In this document: positions 1-7,901 of the stretch, in pieces
Numbering within the stretch: position 1 is the first letter of the stretch
Layout of the letters: every line of letters begins with the position of its first letter
Assembly: GCA_903863295.1 (NCBI GenBank)
Contig: CAIPBM010000084.1
Location: forward strand, 1-38,387
Direction: 5' to 3'
DNA: 38,387 nucleotides
DNA from: an uncultured Verrucomicrobiota bacterium
Lineage (GTDB): Bacteria; Verrucomicrobiota; Verrucomicrobiia; Methylacidiphilales; UBA1321
Program-made: the position numbers and the translations under genes
Notes under the pieces: generated by a model
The model's input: the letters and a program-made list of their open reading frames with translations, nothing else
Databases searched by the model: none
What the model was told of the DNA's origin: nothing

Positions 1-728
1 AGATCCGCCGAGCTGTCCTCACTGACCGAGCCGAGCGGGACATAATTCGGCAGACCGGGGAGCGTTCCATCCGCCTGCTTGACGCGTACGCCCAGCCAGC
101 GGGTCGCGCCCGTGGTCGAATCAACGATGCGGAGCGACGCACGCCCTGCGGCCAGGCCCTTGATCTGCAGGGTCGTAGCGCTGTTCATTTGAAAGCTGAT
201 CACGGAGCTGTTGTTGGTCGACAATTGGATGCTCCCCGACGCGCCGGTCACCATCTGGACGGTGAAGGTGCTGTTGGTATTCAAGGGAATGGTGACTTGT
301 CGCGCCTGCATGGGACTATCCACCGACTTGATCACGATCGTGCTTGCGCCATCCGATTCGTAAGGTACCGAGACGCTCACCGACGATCCCGCCGCATTGC
401 TCAGCTTGACTTGATAGAGATGCGCGGCATAAGGCCGATTGCCGATGTGGAGCGAGTAAGTCTGACCACCATTCACGCTCGCCGGAGCCTGTCCGCTGGC
501 GTAGGTCTTGCCGTCTTCGAGCAAAATCCACGAGGTCGCATCCGGACCACTCCATTTGGACCACTGCACATTATAGCCGCCATTCGTCCAATCCTGCAGG
601 ACCGACAAGCTCGGCACGCCCGGCACTCCGGCTGTCGCCGCTCGCGACGGTAAACTGAATCCCAGTAAAGCGAGAAGAACCACGATGAAGGTGAAATGCA
701 CCCCGGCACGAACTGATGTTTTTGACAT
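1..728 (-). CDS. Secreted Ig-like / chitinase-N-like domain protein, C-terminus cut by the window edge
   Basis: The open frame starts at ATG 728 and runs off the left edge without a stop (about 242 codons visible). A Shine-Dalgarno AGGAG lies about 8 nt upstream. Residues 1-31 form a signal peptide with a hydrophobic core (VVLLALLGFSL) and an A-A-like cleavage region. Residues about 35-105 have alternating Trp/Gly beta-sandwich character (QDWTNGGYNVQWSKW, then WILLEDGKTYASG), resembling the N-terminal fibronectin-type domain of bacterial chitinases. Residues about 150-225 look like a bacterial Ig-like (Big_2) domain, with the typical LAAGRASLRIVD and VRVK ending. The catalytic or main domain, if any, lies outside the window, so the function is not assigned. 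It is probably exported and may bind polysaccharide. Confidence 0.7.
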   Translation of the reverse strand, partial: MSKTSVRAGVHFTFIVVLLALLGFSLPSRAATAGVPGVPSLSVLQDWTNGGYNVQWSKWSGPDATSWILLEDGKTYASGQAPASVNGGQTYSLHIGNRPYAAHLYQVKLSNAAGSSVSVSVPYESDGASTIVIKSVDSPMQARQVTIPLNTNSTFTVQMVTGASGSIQLSTNNSSVISFQMNSATTLQIKGLAAGRASLRIVDSTTGATRWLGVRVKQADGTLPGLPNYVPLGSVSEDSSAD

Positions 729-1185
729 GACGAACTCCTATCTGTTGTTGATGAATGGATCAGCGATCCACGTTTATTCTTATGCAGGGAATTAATGCAT
801 AAATTCTGCCAAATGGTTTTATCGCGCTGACTGCTTCGCGCTTAACCAATCGTGAGTGCGTCCGATTTGGGCCTTTTAACTGCGATGAAAATCAAAAATT
901 AAAAGCAGCCAATTCCCGATTTATGAGAGGTAACATTCCATCTTCTTTATCTTAAAACCTTGATGGAAATAAGCTCAAACGCATTCCAGCTCATCTCTCT
1001 GACAAGAGCGTCATTTCGATATTGTAACCCAATGACGCAAGGCTCGATCACCATCGCCTTATCGATTTTCTGACACTCGTCACCCCAAGCTGAATCAATT
1101 TCCGACAGGAGTGTCGTTGGTTGAGTCAACACAACGACCGTTAAAAACTCGACCGACCAGCGTCAAACGCTAGATCAGTTCTTTT
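729..1185. other. Intergenic region, AT-richer than its surroundings
   Basis: This 457-bp stretch lies upstream of the secreted protein and holds no convincing gene. It contains a small dyad TGGATC-AGC-GATCCA at 756-770 in the leader of the left-edge gene. A TTATGC/GCATAA dyad lies at 780-802, and an imperfect nested hairpin with GTCGTTG/CAACGAC arms at 1113-1138. Any promoter of the left-edge gene must be here, but no clear -35/-10 pair was found. A 61-codon GTG-start frame at 947-1132 on the minus strand has no ribosome binding site and no recognisable family. Confidence 0.4.
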
Positions 1186-1365
1186 AGCCCCGAAGGGGCT
1201 TGCCAAACCCAGCCCAGGGCAACGCCACATCGCGTCTCTTATGATGAGCGTTACGTATGGGACTAACCTCCTTACCAATTTAGATCGCCCTTTCAGGGCT
1301 CTTGGTTTTGACAATCTATTCCCAGGGCGTTGCCCTGGGCTGGGATTAGGGCGCCCCGTTGGGCT
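1186..1365. repeat. REPIN-like palindromic repeat, divergent copy 1
   Basis: Two inverted 19-nt arms (1208-1226 and 1326-1344) are exact reverse complements about 100 nt apart. The right one overlaps a palindrome CCCAGGGC-gtt-GCCCTGGG at 1321-1339. A short hairpin AGCCCC-gaa-GGGGCT (1186-1200) flanks the left arm, and a weaker GCCC/GGGC pair (1353-1364) flanks the right. A GCCCT-ttc-AGGGC hairpin lies in the middle (1287-1299). The plan of outer hairpin, CCCAGGG palindrome, spacer, inverted palindrome and outer hairpin is shared with the elements at 5.1 and 30.8 kb. It lies downstream of dnaG. Confidence 0.7.
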
Positions 1366-1462
1366 CTGAGTAACCGCGAGCTCCAACACTTTCAAACATT
1401 ATCGCGCCTACGCAAGCGCTGAAGGAGCAAGTCAATTGTACGGATTCTAAACTCCTTCCAGC

Positions 1463-3304
1463 CTACGGCTCCAAATCGGGAAACTGACGACGGATGGTCT
1501 GGATTTCCATCAGGTAAGTGAGGCGCTCGTTCACAGAAAGCTCATCGGATTTGACCGCGAGATTCAGGAACTGCAGGCGCTGCTGTTTCCAGCGCTTCTC
1601 CACATTTTTCACCAGCTTGTCCGCATAGGCCTCGGCTGAGGTCTCAACCGGAAGCGGCGGAGGATCGAAAAGCAGGCCGGTCAGATAATTACTGGTACGT
1701 TCATCGCATTCCTCCATGAATTGCATCGCGTCCTGCCAGGCATCGTGGGCATGAGCATCCAGTAACTGCTGCACCACCTCCGCCCCGCTTAACCCTTCAA
1801 TCCACGCGGGCGTCAGTTGCCGACTCACCTGTGGAACCAAGTCGGGTGTTGTCAGCAGCAGCGAAAGCAAAGCCTCGATCAGCTTGTCCGGCTGCAGCGG
1901 TTCCATGGGCACTTCCGCAACGGACTCCGCGGACGATTCCTGTTCGACCGACCCCAGATTGTGCCGCTGGTACATGGTATCGCTTTCCCGGCGAATTTGG
2001 GCCTCCGCCTTACGGACTTCCTCCTCCAGTACAGTGCGCGATACCTGCAATCGCCGCGCCACATCGAGAAGGAAGCTCTCCCGCTGCACGGCGTTCGGAA
2101 TCTTCGCGATGACCTGCGCCATCTTTTGCGCCACGACGCCCCGCCCCCGCGGACTGGAGATATCCTCCACCTCGCACGCCGTGTCGAGGAGATGCCGGGT
2201 GTAATCCTTCGCCTCGCGCAGGATCGTTTCAAATACTTCCACGGGCTGTTTGCGCAACAAGCTGTCGGGATCCTCCCCCTGCGGAATCCGCGCGATGCGG
2301 ACTTGGAGGTCTTCCTTCAGCAGGACGTCGATGGTCTTTTGCGCCGCATTTTGCCCGGCGCGATCCGCATCGAAGCAAATGACGACTTCCTTCCGCGCCG
2401 CCCGTTTGAGCAGACGCGCGTGTTGCTCCGTGAACGCCGTCCCCTGCGGCGCGACGACATTGCGAATCCCCTTCTGCCAACACCGCATCAAATCGATCTG
2501 CCCTTCACAAAGAATCGCGCTCTCGGCCTCAATGATGGCCCGTTTCGTTTTGTTCAGGCCGAAGAGAATCCGGCTTTTGATGAACACCGGCGTCTCGGGC
2601 GAGTTGACATATTTCTGCGCCTTCGCCTCCGGATCGAGCAGCCGTCCGCTAAACGCGACTACCTGCCCGGAGTCATCGTGAACGGGAATCATGAGCCGTC
2701 CGCGAAAGAAATCGTAAGTCCGCCCTGATTCGGATGTGGCCACCAGCCTTGCGGTTTCGAGCGCCTCCATGCTGTAGCCGGTGTTCTGCGCCCATTTCAT
2801 CGTCGCATCGAAACTGTCCGGCGCATACCCCAGCCCAAATTCCTCCGCCAGCGAATCGGGAAAATCCCGGCTCCTCAGGTAGGCCCGGGCCGGCTCCGCT
2901 GCGGGATCGGAATGGAGCAACTTCTGCCACCAGGCTGCCACCGCTGCGTTCAGGGCCAGCAATTCCTCGCGCCGACTCCGCGCCAACGGATCGTGCAAGC
3001 CACTCGCCTCCGGAATGACAATTCCCGCGCGCTGGGCCAATCGCCGGATCGCCTCAGGAAAGGTCATGTTCTCCATCAGCATCAGGAACTTGAAGACATC
3101 TCCACCATGACCGCTGCTAAAGCACTTGAAGATTTGCCGGGTGGGATCGACGTAAAACGAGGGCGTCTTTTCTTTTTGAAAGGGACTCAGCGCCTTGAAC
3201 TTAGCCCCCGATTTCTTCAGCGGGACATAGCCGCCCACCACGTCGACAATGTCGCTGGCATGGCGCACCTGCTCGACGATTTCGGGGGGAATGATACCTG
3301 CCAT
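1463..3304 (-). CDS. dnaG: DNA primase DnaG, with a degenerate zinc finger
   Basis: DnaG makes the RNA primers for chromosomal replication. The 613-aa length is normal. The CHC2-type N-terminal domain (about residues 5-100) is recognisable from KEKTPSF and GGDVFKFLM. Three of its four zinc ligands are replaced: Ser40 for Cys, Gln43 for His and Ser64 for Cys. Only Cys61 remains. The catalytic TOPRIM core is intact, with the CEGQID glutamate motif and the acidic CFDADRAG motif. The C-terminal helical part (about 470-613) fits the DnaB-interaction domain. The gene stands alone, divergent from the protease gene 107 bp away. Identification is secure. Whether the finger still folds without zinc is unknown. 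Metal-free variants of this finger exist in some other bacterial lineages, from memory. Confidence 0.96.
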   Translation of the reverse strand: MAGIIPPEIVEQVRHASDIVDVVGGYVPLKKSGAKFKALSPFQKEKTPSFYVDPTRQIFKCFSSGHGGDVFKFLMLMENMTFPEAIRRLAQRAGIVIPEASGLHDPLARSRREELLALNAAVAAWWQKLLHSDPAAEPARAYLRSRDFPDSLAEEFGLGYAPDSFDATMKWAQNTGYSMEALETARLVATSESGRTYDFFRGRLMIPVHDDSGQVVAFSGRLLDPEAKAQKYVNSPETPVFIKSRILFGLNKTKRAIIEAESAILCEGQIDLMRCWQKGIRNVVAPQGTAFTEQHARLLKRAARKEVVICFDADRAGQNAAQKTIDVLLKEDLQVRIARIPQGEDPDSLLRKQPVEVFETILREAKDYTRHLLDTACEVEDISSPRGRGVVAQKMAQVIAKIPNAVQRESFLLDVARRLQVSRTVLEEEVRKAEAQIRRESDTMYQRHNLGSVEQESSAESVAEVPMEPLQPDKLIEALLSLLLTTPDLVPQVSRQLTPAWIEGLSGAEVVQQLLDAHAHDAWQDAMQFMEECDERTSNYLTGLLFDPPPLPVETSAEAYADKLVKNVEKRWKQQRLQFLNLAVKSDELSVNERLTYLMEIQTIRRQFPDLEP

Positions 3305-3411
3305 GACGTCTCTGTTTTAGATCATAATTCCGACAATGCCATCCTCCTCATTTCCTTCCCCAAGTCACGTAAACAGTTGCGGATGCCGAGGGGGACTGGT
3401 AAGCATTTTTT

Positions 3412-4962
3412 GTGAGTCGTTTTATCTTTGCCCTGGCGCTCGGGCTCCTGGCGGCGAATGAACATGGCTTTGCCGACGCCCATGTCGTGCAAAAATTCGA
3501 CGGGGTAGACTCGAATATTTCCACGGCGACTTTCACGGTTCAAGACAAGTGGGAAGTCCTCTGGTTTTCACCACGTCCAATGAATCTCAGCGTCCTCTCG
3601 ACCGATGGCACGGTGGTCGCGGGCATCCATGGCGTTTTCAAGGGCTCCCTCTATATACCCAAAGGCGGAACCTTCTATATTCAGCTCAATAGCGATCATC
3701 CCGAGATGAGGCTTCCCTGGCATCTCGTCATTGCCGAGGTAGCCAATGGCGCGACCCTCAGCGGCGCGGATGCCAACCCGATGCTGGCCACGCCGGGAGA
3801 CTCTAACTATGCGCTGCCCACTTCCGTGCTCGCACCCGGAGCGGTGTCCCAATCGTCATCACCGACTCCCGGCAACACTCCGCCCGGCCAGAATCCCAAT
3901 ACCGTCTCTACTCCCCAGACCAATCCCGCAACGGCGACTCCCTTCAAGCTGACTGATGACCAGGCTCGCGCCGTCGTGCTGATCGTCGGAGACAACGCCG
4001 AGGGGACAGGCTTTCTCGTCAAGACGCCGGATGGCCCGGCGGTCGTCACGAACATTCACGTCATCGCGAACAACCCCAACCTCAAGGTGACGACAAATAC
4101 GGGCGCCGTCGTCAATGTCCTCTCCGTCAAAGGTGCCTCGGATCGCGATCTGGCGCTCCTCTCGATCCAGGATGCCAACTACAATTATCTGGATGTTTCG
4201 ACCGACATCAGCCGTTCCGTGCAACCCGGCGATGAGGTCATCACCCCCGGCAACAGCCAGGGCGGAGAAGTCATGCTCAACACGTCCGGGAAAGTGCTGG
4301 GCATCGGGCCGGAACGCATCGAATTCGACAATCCGATTTACCACGGGAACAGCGGCGGCCCCATCTTCCATACCAAAAGCGGCAAGGTTCTGGGCGTGGT
4401 CACGGAGGCGATCAAGGTGGACACGTCGGACGACCTGGACAAGGCCTCCTTTTCCAGCCGCAACTCCGCCATTTCCGGCTCCATGCGCTATTTCGGGCTG
4501 CGACTGGACACCGTTTCCTCCTGGATCACCATCGACTGGCACCGTTTCCAGAACGAAACCACGTTCCTCGATCAATTCCACAAGCAAAGCCTCTGTCTCG
4601 ATTCCTACCTGAATGCCCCGGACAATAGTAATGGCCAGGGAGACTCCACCAGCGCCGGGGACGCGAATGCCAATCTATACAAAACTGACGACCGGATCAT
4701 GAAGGCCAACAATGGTTACACCCAGCAAGCCTCGGGGGCTGATATTGCGCAACGCATCCAGGCGGCCCGGGGGTTGGTTTTTGATCTGCAGGGAATCGCC
4801 GATCTCGACATGGATCAAATCCAGAACATGAACAACTTCTATACCTTCAATCAGGACCGGGCCCGCCAGGAACTGGCCTATCGCAAGGCGCTAAAGAAGG
4901 AACTCGACGCCATCAGCAGTAACGTTGATCGCCTCGGCAGCCTGCCCCGGTCAAATAATTAG
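3412..4962 (+). CDS. Secreted trypsin-like (HtrA-type) serine protease without PDZ domain
   Basis: The 516-aa protein starts with a signal peptide (hydrophobic core FIFALALGLLAA). Residues about 25-120 form a beta-rich region of unknown type. A Pro/Thr/Ser/Asn-rich linker spans about 140-178, and the protease domain follows at 180-375. The catalytic triad is visible: His216 (TNIHVIAN), Asp246 (SDRDLALL) and Ser314 (YHGNSGGPIF). Beyond 375 there is a mostly helical tail of about 140 residues and no PDZ domain, unlike DegP/HtrA. The start is GTG at 3412. An in-frame TAA at 3400 rules out an earlier start, and the only purine-rich tract (3388-3395) is rather far upstream. It is probably periplasmic or extracellular. 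The substrate is unknown. Confidence 0.85.
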   Translation: MSRFIFALALGLLAANEHGFADAHVVQKFDGVDSNISTATFTVQDKWEVLWFSPRPMNLSVLSTDGTVVAGIHGVFKGSLYIPKGGTFYIQLNSDHPEMRLPWHLVIAEVANGATLSGADANPMLATPGDSNYALPTSVLAPGAVSQSSSPTPGNTPPGQNPNTVSTPQTNPATATPFKLTDDQARAVVLIVGDNAEGTGFLVKTPDGPAVVTNIHVIANNPNLKVTTNTGAVVNVLSVKGASDRDLALLSIQDANYNYLDVSTDISRSVQPGDEVITPGNSQGGEVMLNTSGKVLGIGPERIEFDNPIYHGNSGGPIFHTKSGKVLGVVTEAIKVDTSDDLDKASFSSRNSAISGSMRYFGLRLDTVSSWITIDWHRFQNETTFLDQFHKQSLCLDSYLNAPDNSNGQGDSTSAGDANANLYKTDDRIMKANNGYTQQASGADIAQRIQAARGLVFDLQGIADLDMDQIQNMNNFYTFNQDRARQELAYRKALKKELDAISSNVDRLGSLPRSNN

Positions 4963-5011
4963 GCACTCGTCCACCCTTAGCATCGGCTTACCGCTTCATC
5001 CCCCCGTTGGC
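4963..5011. other. Short spacer after the protease gene
   Basis: No gene and no classical terminator with a T-run is visible between the protease stop codon and the repeat element that follows. The neighbouring repeat hairpins could themselves end transcription between the protease gene and the oppositely oriented tRNA gene. Confidence 0.3.
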
Positions 5012-5202
5012 CCGGACAACTCGTTGTCCGGATGCGCTCCGCGCACAGGAAGCGATGCCTTCCATTCCTACTCTATCCGTTGGCTCAGCTTCCTTGCCAT
5101 TGAATTCAACGCTTTCAGCGTAGCGAATGGGTGGCAGGGTTCCCAGGGTAGGCGTTGCTACGCCAACCCTGGGCTATAAAATGGCCACCCCTTTGGGGTG
5201 GC
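5012..5202. repeat. REPIN-like palindromic repeat, copy 2
   Basis: The core is a 42-nt stretch at 5137-5178 that recurs exactly, in opposite orientation, at 30721-30762. It contains the palindrome CCCAGGGT-nGGCGT-nnnn-ACGCCn-ACCCTGGG. Outer hairpins are CCGGACAA-ctcg-TTGTCCGG (5012-5031) and GCCACCCC-ttt-GGGGTGGC (5184-5202). Similarity to the 30.8-kb copy continues inward through an AACGCTT-n-CAGCGTA block at about 5108-5122. It sits between convergent genes, a usual place for REP/REPIN elements. No transposase lies next to it. Confidence 0.8.
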
Positions 5203-5284
5203 TACAGAATTTCTGAAGAGAGTCGCGTATGAGGCGTGACGTGGGCAGCCGGCTTGGAAGCGCCCCACAATGCCCAGAAGAGAG

Positions 5285-5356
5285 TGCCAAGGAGGAGAAT
5301 CGAACTCCTGACCAAGGGCTTATGAGTCCCCTGCTCTACCGCTGAGCTACCCTGGC
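5285..5356 (-). tRNA. tRNA with CAU anticodon (Met elongator or Ile2)
   Basis: A complete 72-nt cloverleaf lies on the minus strand. The acceptor stem is GCCAGGG/CCTTGGC with one G-U pair and an A discriminator. The D-stem is GCTC/GAGC, the loop CTCATAA has anticodon CAU (5322-5324), and the T-arm is AGGAG-TTCGATT-CTCCT. CCA is not encoded. Position 31:39 of the anticodon stem is an A-G mismatch. The paired first base (G1-C72) argues against initiator tRNA-fMet. The choice between elongator Met and lysidine-modified Ile2 cannot be made with confidence; GAGCAGG-GACTCATAA resembles some Ile2 tRNAs. Confidence 0.93.
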
Positions 5357-5462
5357 AGTTCCGGCAACGATCCGATTGAATCGCGGAGAAATAGTATGCC
5401 CTGATTGTGCGCCGAGGCAAGCAGATCAAGCAGAAGAAGTGCTTCGACTTGCCAGAGAGCCG

Positions 5463-6434
5463 CTAAGCCTGGACTGCATCGACCTGAAGCAGCCGCGCCG
5501 CGCCTTGGTAGCTCTCAACTCTCCCACGCACGGTCAGGGTGGCATCAAGCCATTGTTTCGCTGGCTGGTCGAAGGCCGCCGGGTAGATACATCGCAAATC
5601 GGGCAGGTTGCCGCCGTCAATGCGGCGCAGGTCAAACCGCCGCAGGTCGAGATCGATCGCGCGCACCTGGCCGCGAAGCTCCAGGACTTCATCACCCAGC
5701 ACGGGCTGTTCGAGCCAGGAGCGCACCTGAATCCGGGTTTGTGGCGTGAGCAGGCGCCAGGCTCCGGGGCGCATGGCGCGGCCCCCGATTTCCAGGGACG
5801 AAACGCCGCGGCGTCCCGAAGGCGCAAGCTGCCCGACGGCGCTCAGCGCGGCATCGCGTAGCTTCGGATCGGCAAACTCCCCGCGAATCAACTCATAGGC
5901 GTTCGGCTCGTTGATGTGCTCCGTCACCGCCCCCAGAGTTTCCAGGGCCCGTCGCGAGGCCGCAAAAAGAGGATCGCCAGAGAGGACGACATAGCCCGGG
6001 TTCGGTTCCGGCAGGCAGAAGCCGAGATAGAGGCTACCCTTGGCAAAGGAATTGAGGCCGAGGTCGATTTCCTTCGGCAACTCCACCGCTTCATTGAGCG
6101 AACTTACCAGCGTGCGGATCATACTGCCGACCTGTTTGCGGACATCACCCATGATGGAGGTGACGAGGGAGAGCCGGGGATTTTCCGTCTGGAGGCCATC
6201 GCCATCGAGGTGCATGACGAGATCCGCGTGATCCAGCGTCCGGGCCACCGGCATGTCCTTCTCGTAAATCTCATCCAGCAACCGGTAATAAGTCGCACAC
6301 GATCTTTCCATCATCTCATCACTTCCACCCGATTCGACGACCAGCCGCTGCATGGCGGCGATCTGCTGGTGAAGTAGGTTGGCGCGGCGTTGCAACAATC
6401 CCGCCCAACTGGAAAAGACGGCCTCCTCGCTCAT
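5463..6434 (-). CDS. Protein of unknown function, partner of the DUF6932 gene
   Basis: I do not recognise this 323-aa protein. Residues 1-120 look helical (SWAGLLQRRANLLHQQIAAM and following). A middle segment has ELPKEIDLGLNSFAKGSLYLGF. The C-terminal about 100 residues (from VLGDEVLELRGQVRAIDLDL) alternate as beta strands and could be a small barrel. There is no signal peptide or membrane segment, so it is probably cytoplasmic. Its ATG overlaps the stop codon of the upstream gene by 4 nt (ATGA), which implies translational coupling. The upstream partner has a nucleotidyltransferase fold, so the pair could be a toxin-antitoxin-like or defence-like module. This rests only on gene arrangement. 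No HEPN RxxxxxH motif was found. Confidence 0.75.
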   Translation of the reverse strand: MSEEAVFSSWAGLLQRRANLLHQQIAAMQRLVVESGGSDEMMERSCATYYRLLDEIYEKDMPVARTLDHADLVMHLDGDGLQTENPRLSLVTSIMGDVRKQVGSMIRTLVSSLNEAVELPKEIDLGLNSFAKGSLYLGFCLPEPNPGYVVLSGDPLFAASRRALETLGAVTEHINEPNAYELIRGEFADPKLRDAALSAVGQLAPSGRRGVSSLEIGGRAMRPGAWRLLTPQTRIQVRSWLEQPVLGDEVLELRGQVRAIDLDLRRFDLRRIDGGNLPDLRCIYPAAFDQPAKQWLDATLTVRGRVESYQGAARLLQVDAVQA

Positions 6435-6907
6435 AAGGTGATGCGGACGATACCCTTTCTCGCTCCTTCACGAAGCCCCAGGGGGGCGGCATCCTGTGGA
6501 CGCAGGTACTGGAAGAAACGGCGAAAGTCACTCAGTCCGCCGGGAAAGCCTTCGCACCAGAAATGAAGATGCACGGAATATTTCTCAAGAATCGTATCCA
6601 GCCCCTGGGCAAAATAAGGCTCCATGGCGAGAAAGGCATCCGGGCCGTAGGACACGCGTGTCTGCAGGATCACGTCGATATCTTCCGGTGAAGCCTTGTT
6701 GGTGATGAATCCGCCATCAATATAGACATGAGAGAACTTACCGCTGGAAATGACCTGACGCAAAAATTCTTGCAACCTTTCCCACAACAGCGCGCGGCGT
6801 GGATTGATCACAAAGCGCTCCACCATGATTTCCATCGTCGTCTCATGCACGCCCTCCGGGAGATAGCCGTGGTAATTAAACGGTGGAAGGGGTACGTCGC
6901 GTTGCAT
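6431..6907 (-). CDS. DUF6932-type nucleotidyltransferase-fold protein
   Basis: The 158-aa protein opens with PPFNYHGYLPEGVHET, the hallmark of the DUF6932 family. It also carries a minimal nucleotidyltransferase active site, Gly65-Gly66 followed by Asp76-Ile-Asp78 (YIDGGFITNKASPEDIDVIL). The chosen ATG at 6907 has an AGGT-type Shine-Dalgarno and begins right at the family's conserved N-terminus. A start 13 codons earlier is possible but adds unrelated sequence. It overlaps the downstream 323-aa gene by 4 nt and follows the BrkB-type gene by 61 bp on the same strand. Minimal nucleotidyltransferases of this kind often pair with a second small protein in toxin-antitoxin systems. Its substrate here is unknown, and the third catalytic acid is not obvious. 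Confidence 0.8.
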   Translation of the reverse strand: MQRDVPLPPFNYHGYLPEGVHETTMEIMVERFVINPRRALLWERLQEFLRQVISSGKFSHVYIDGGFITNKASPEDIDVILQTRVSYGPDAFLAMEPYFAQGLDTILEKYSVHLHFWCEGFPGGLSDFRRFFQYLRPQDAAPLGLREGARKGIVRITL

Positions 6908-6968
6908 GATAAGACCTGACAAGAAACTAGGCAAAAACGGGGACAAGAGGCGAGCCCCCTTTCCAACT

Positions 6969-7802
6969 CTATTTGGACTTGGAAAAGCGCACCATCCAGC
7001 AGGCCCCGATGATCACCGACCAGGCGCAGGCCTGCGCCCAAAGGAGAATCGCCACCACAGAACCAAGGGCGACATAGGCCGGGCTGGTGGCGAGAAGCTT
7101 CGGCACCAGGTAGGCAAAGGCCATGCTGCTTGCCACCCAGCCGCAGGAAGCCAGCAGACTACCTTCCACGATGAGCGTGGTGCTGTACCGCTTTGTGGGG
7201 ACAAGGTAGTAGGTAAGAAAAAAAGTGCCAAATAGCGCACCGATGACGATGAGAATCTGTGTGACTTTCACAATATCGGTCGTGAGCGCAGGAAAAATGA
7301 ACCGGTTGGAGATGTCCTGTAATTCCGCTGTCTCGACGGCGGATATGGAAATCAATAAGAGCAACATCATCCAGATCAGCAGCAACGCAAAGGTCTTGAA
7401 CAAGACCATCCAGCTCCATCCCTTATGCAGGCGCGGATCGTCAAAGATAAACAGAAGCGTGCGGATGATCTGTTCCATCAGGTTGAAGGAGGTATAGGCC
7501 GCGAGGATAAAGCCGATCGTCACGAAATAGCCCTGCGCCGAATACGAGTGTTGCACGGCCTGAAAAATCCGCTGGGTATCCCGCGGGCTTTCCGAGGGAA
7601 TGATGTCACTCAAGACTTGCGCGTATTGGGCCGCATACTTGGTTTGCTGGTCCAGCCGCGAAGAAATCTGCATGCCCAGGGCAAAGGTCACCGCCAGAAA
7701 GGGCACCATGGAGAGCACAAAGCAATAGGCCAGCGCGGCGGCGTAGGTGCTGAGCCGGTCCGCCTTCGTGATCAGTGAGGAGCCGTAGAGCCAATTGAAC
7801 AT
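6969..7802 (-). CDS. YihY/BrkB (UPF0761) family inner-membrane protein
   Basis: The 277-aa protein has five to six strongly hydrophobic segments, the family arrangement of YihY/virulence factor BrkB (once misnamed RNase BN). The N-terminus KADRLSTYAAALAYCFVLSM, followed by PFLAVTFALG, is the conserved family opening. The GYFVTIGFILAAYTSF and GSVVAILLWAQACAWSVIIG segments match later helices. Start ATG 7802 was chosen because the frame extended upstream would run antisense through bioD and has no family similarity. It diverges from bioD across 99 bp and lies upstream of the DUF6932 pair on the same strand. The molecular function of the family is unsettled. Confidence 0.9.
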   Translation of the reverse strand: MFNWLYGSSLITKADRLSTYAAALAYCFVLSMVPFLAVTFALGMQISSRLDQQTKYAAQYAQVLSDIIPSESPRDTQRIFQAVQHSYSAQGYFVTIGFILAAYTSFNLMEQIIRTLLFIFDDPRLHKGWSWMVLFKTFALLLIWMMLLLLISISAVETAELQDISNRFIFPALTTDIVKVTQILIVIGALFGTFFLTYYLVPTKRYSTTLIVEGSLLASCGWVASSMAFAYLVPKLLATSPAYVALGSVVAILLWAQACAWSVIIGACWMVRFSKSK

Positions 7803-7901
7803 AAGTCTCGGAAAACAGCCGAAAACTGCATCGTCTGGCTGAGATTGGCAATAAACGATTCTCCTCAATCTCGCAAAACCTGTTAATCCTTTCCGGAAAT
7901 C

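Noticed and set aside
947..1132. 61-codon GTG-start frame on the minus strand
   Set aside because: It has no Shine-Dalgarno, no family and sits in AT-rich spacer. It was kept only as part of the spacer description.
1141..1395. 84-codon minus-strand frame
   Set aside because: It is created by the palindromic repeat element. The peptide mirrors the repeat rather than a protein family.
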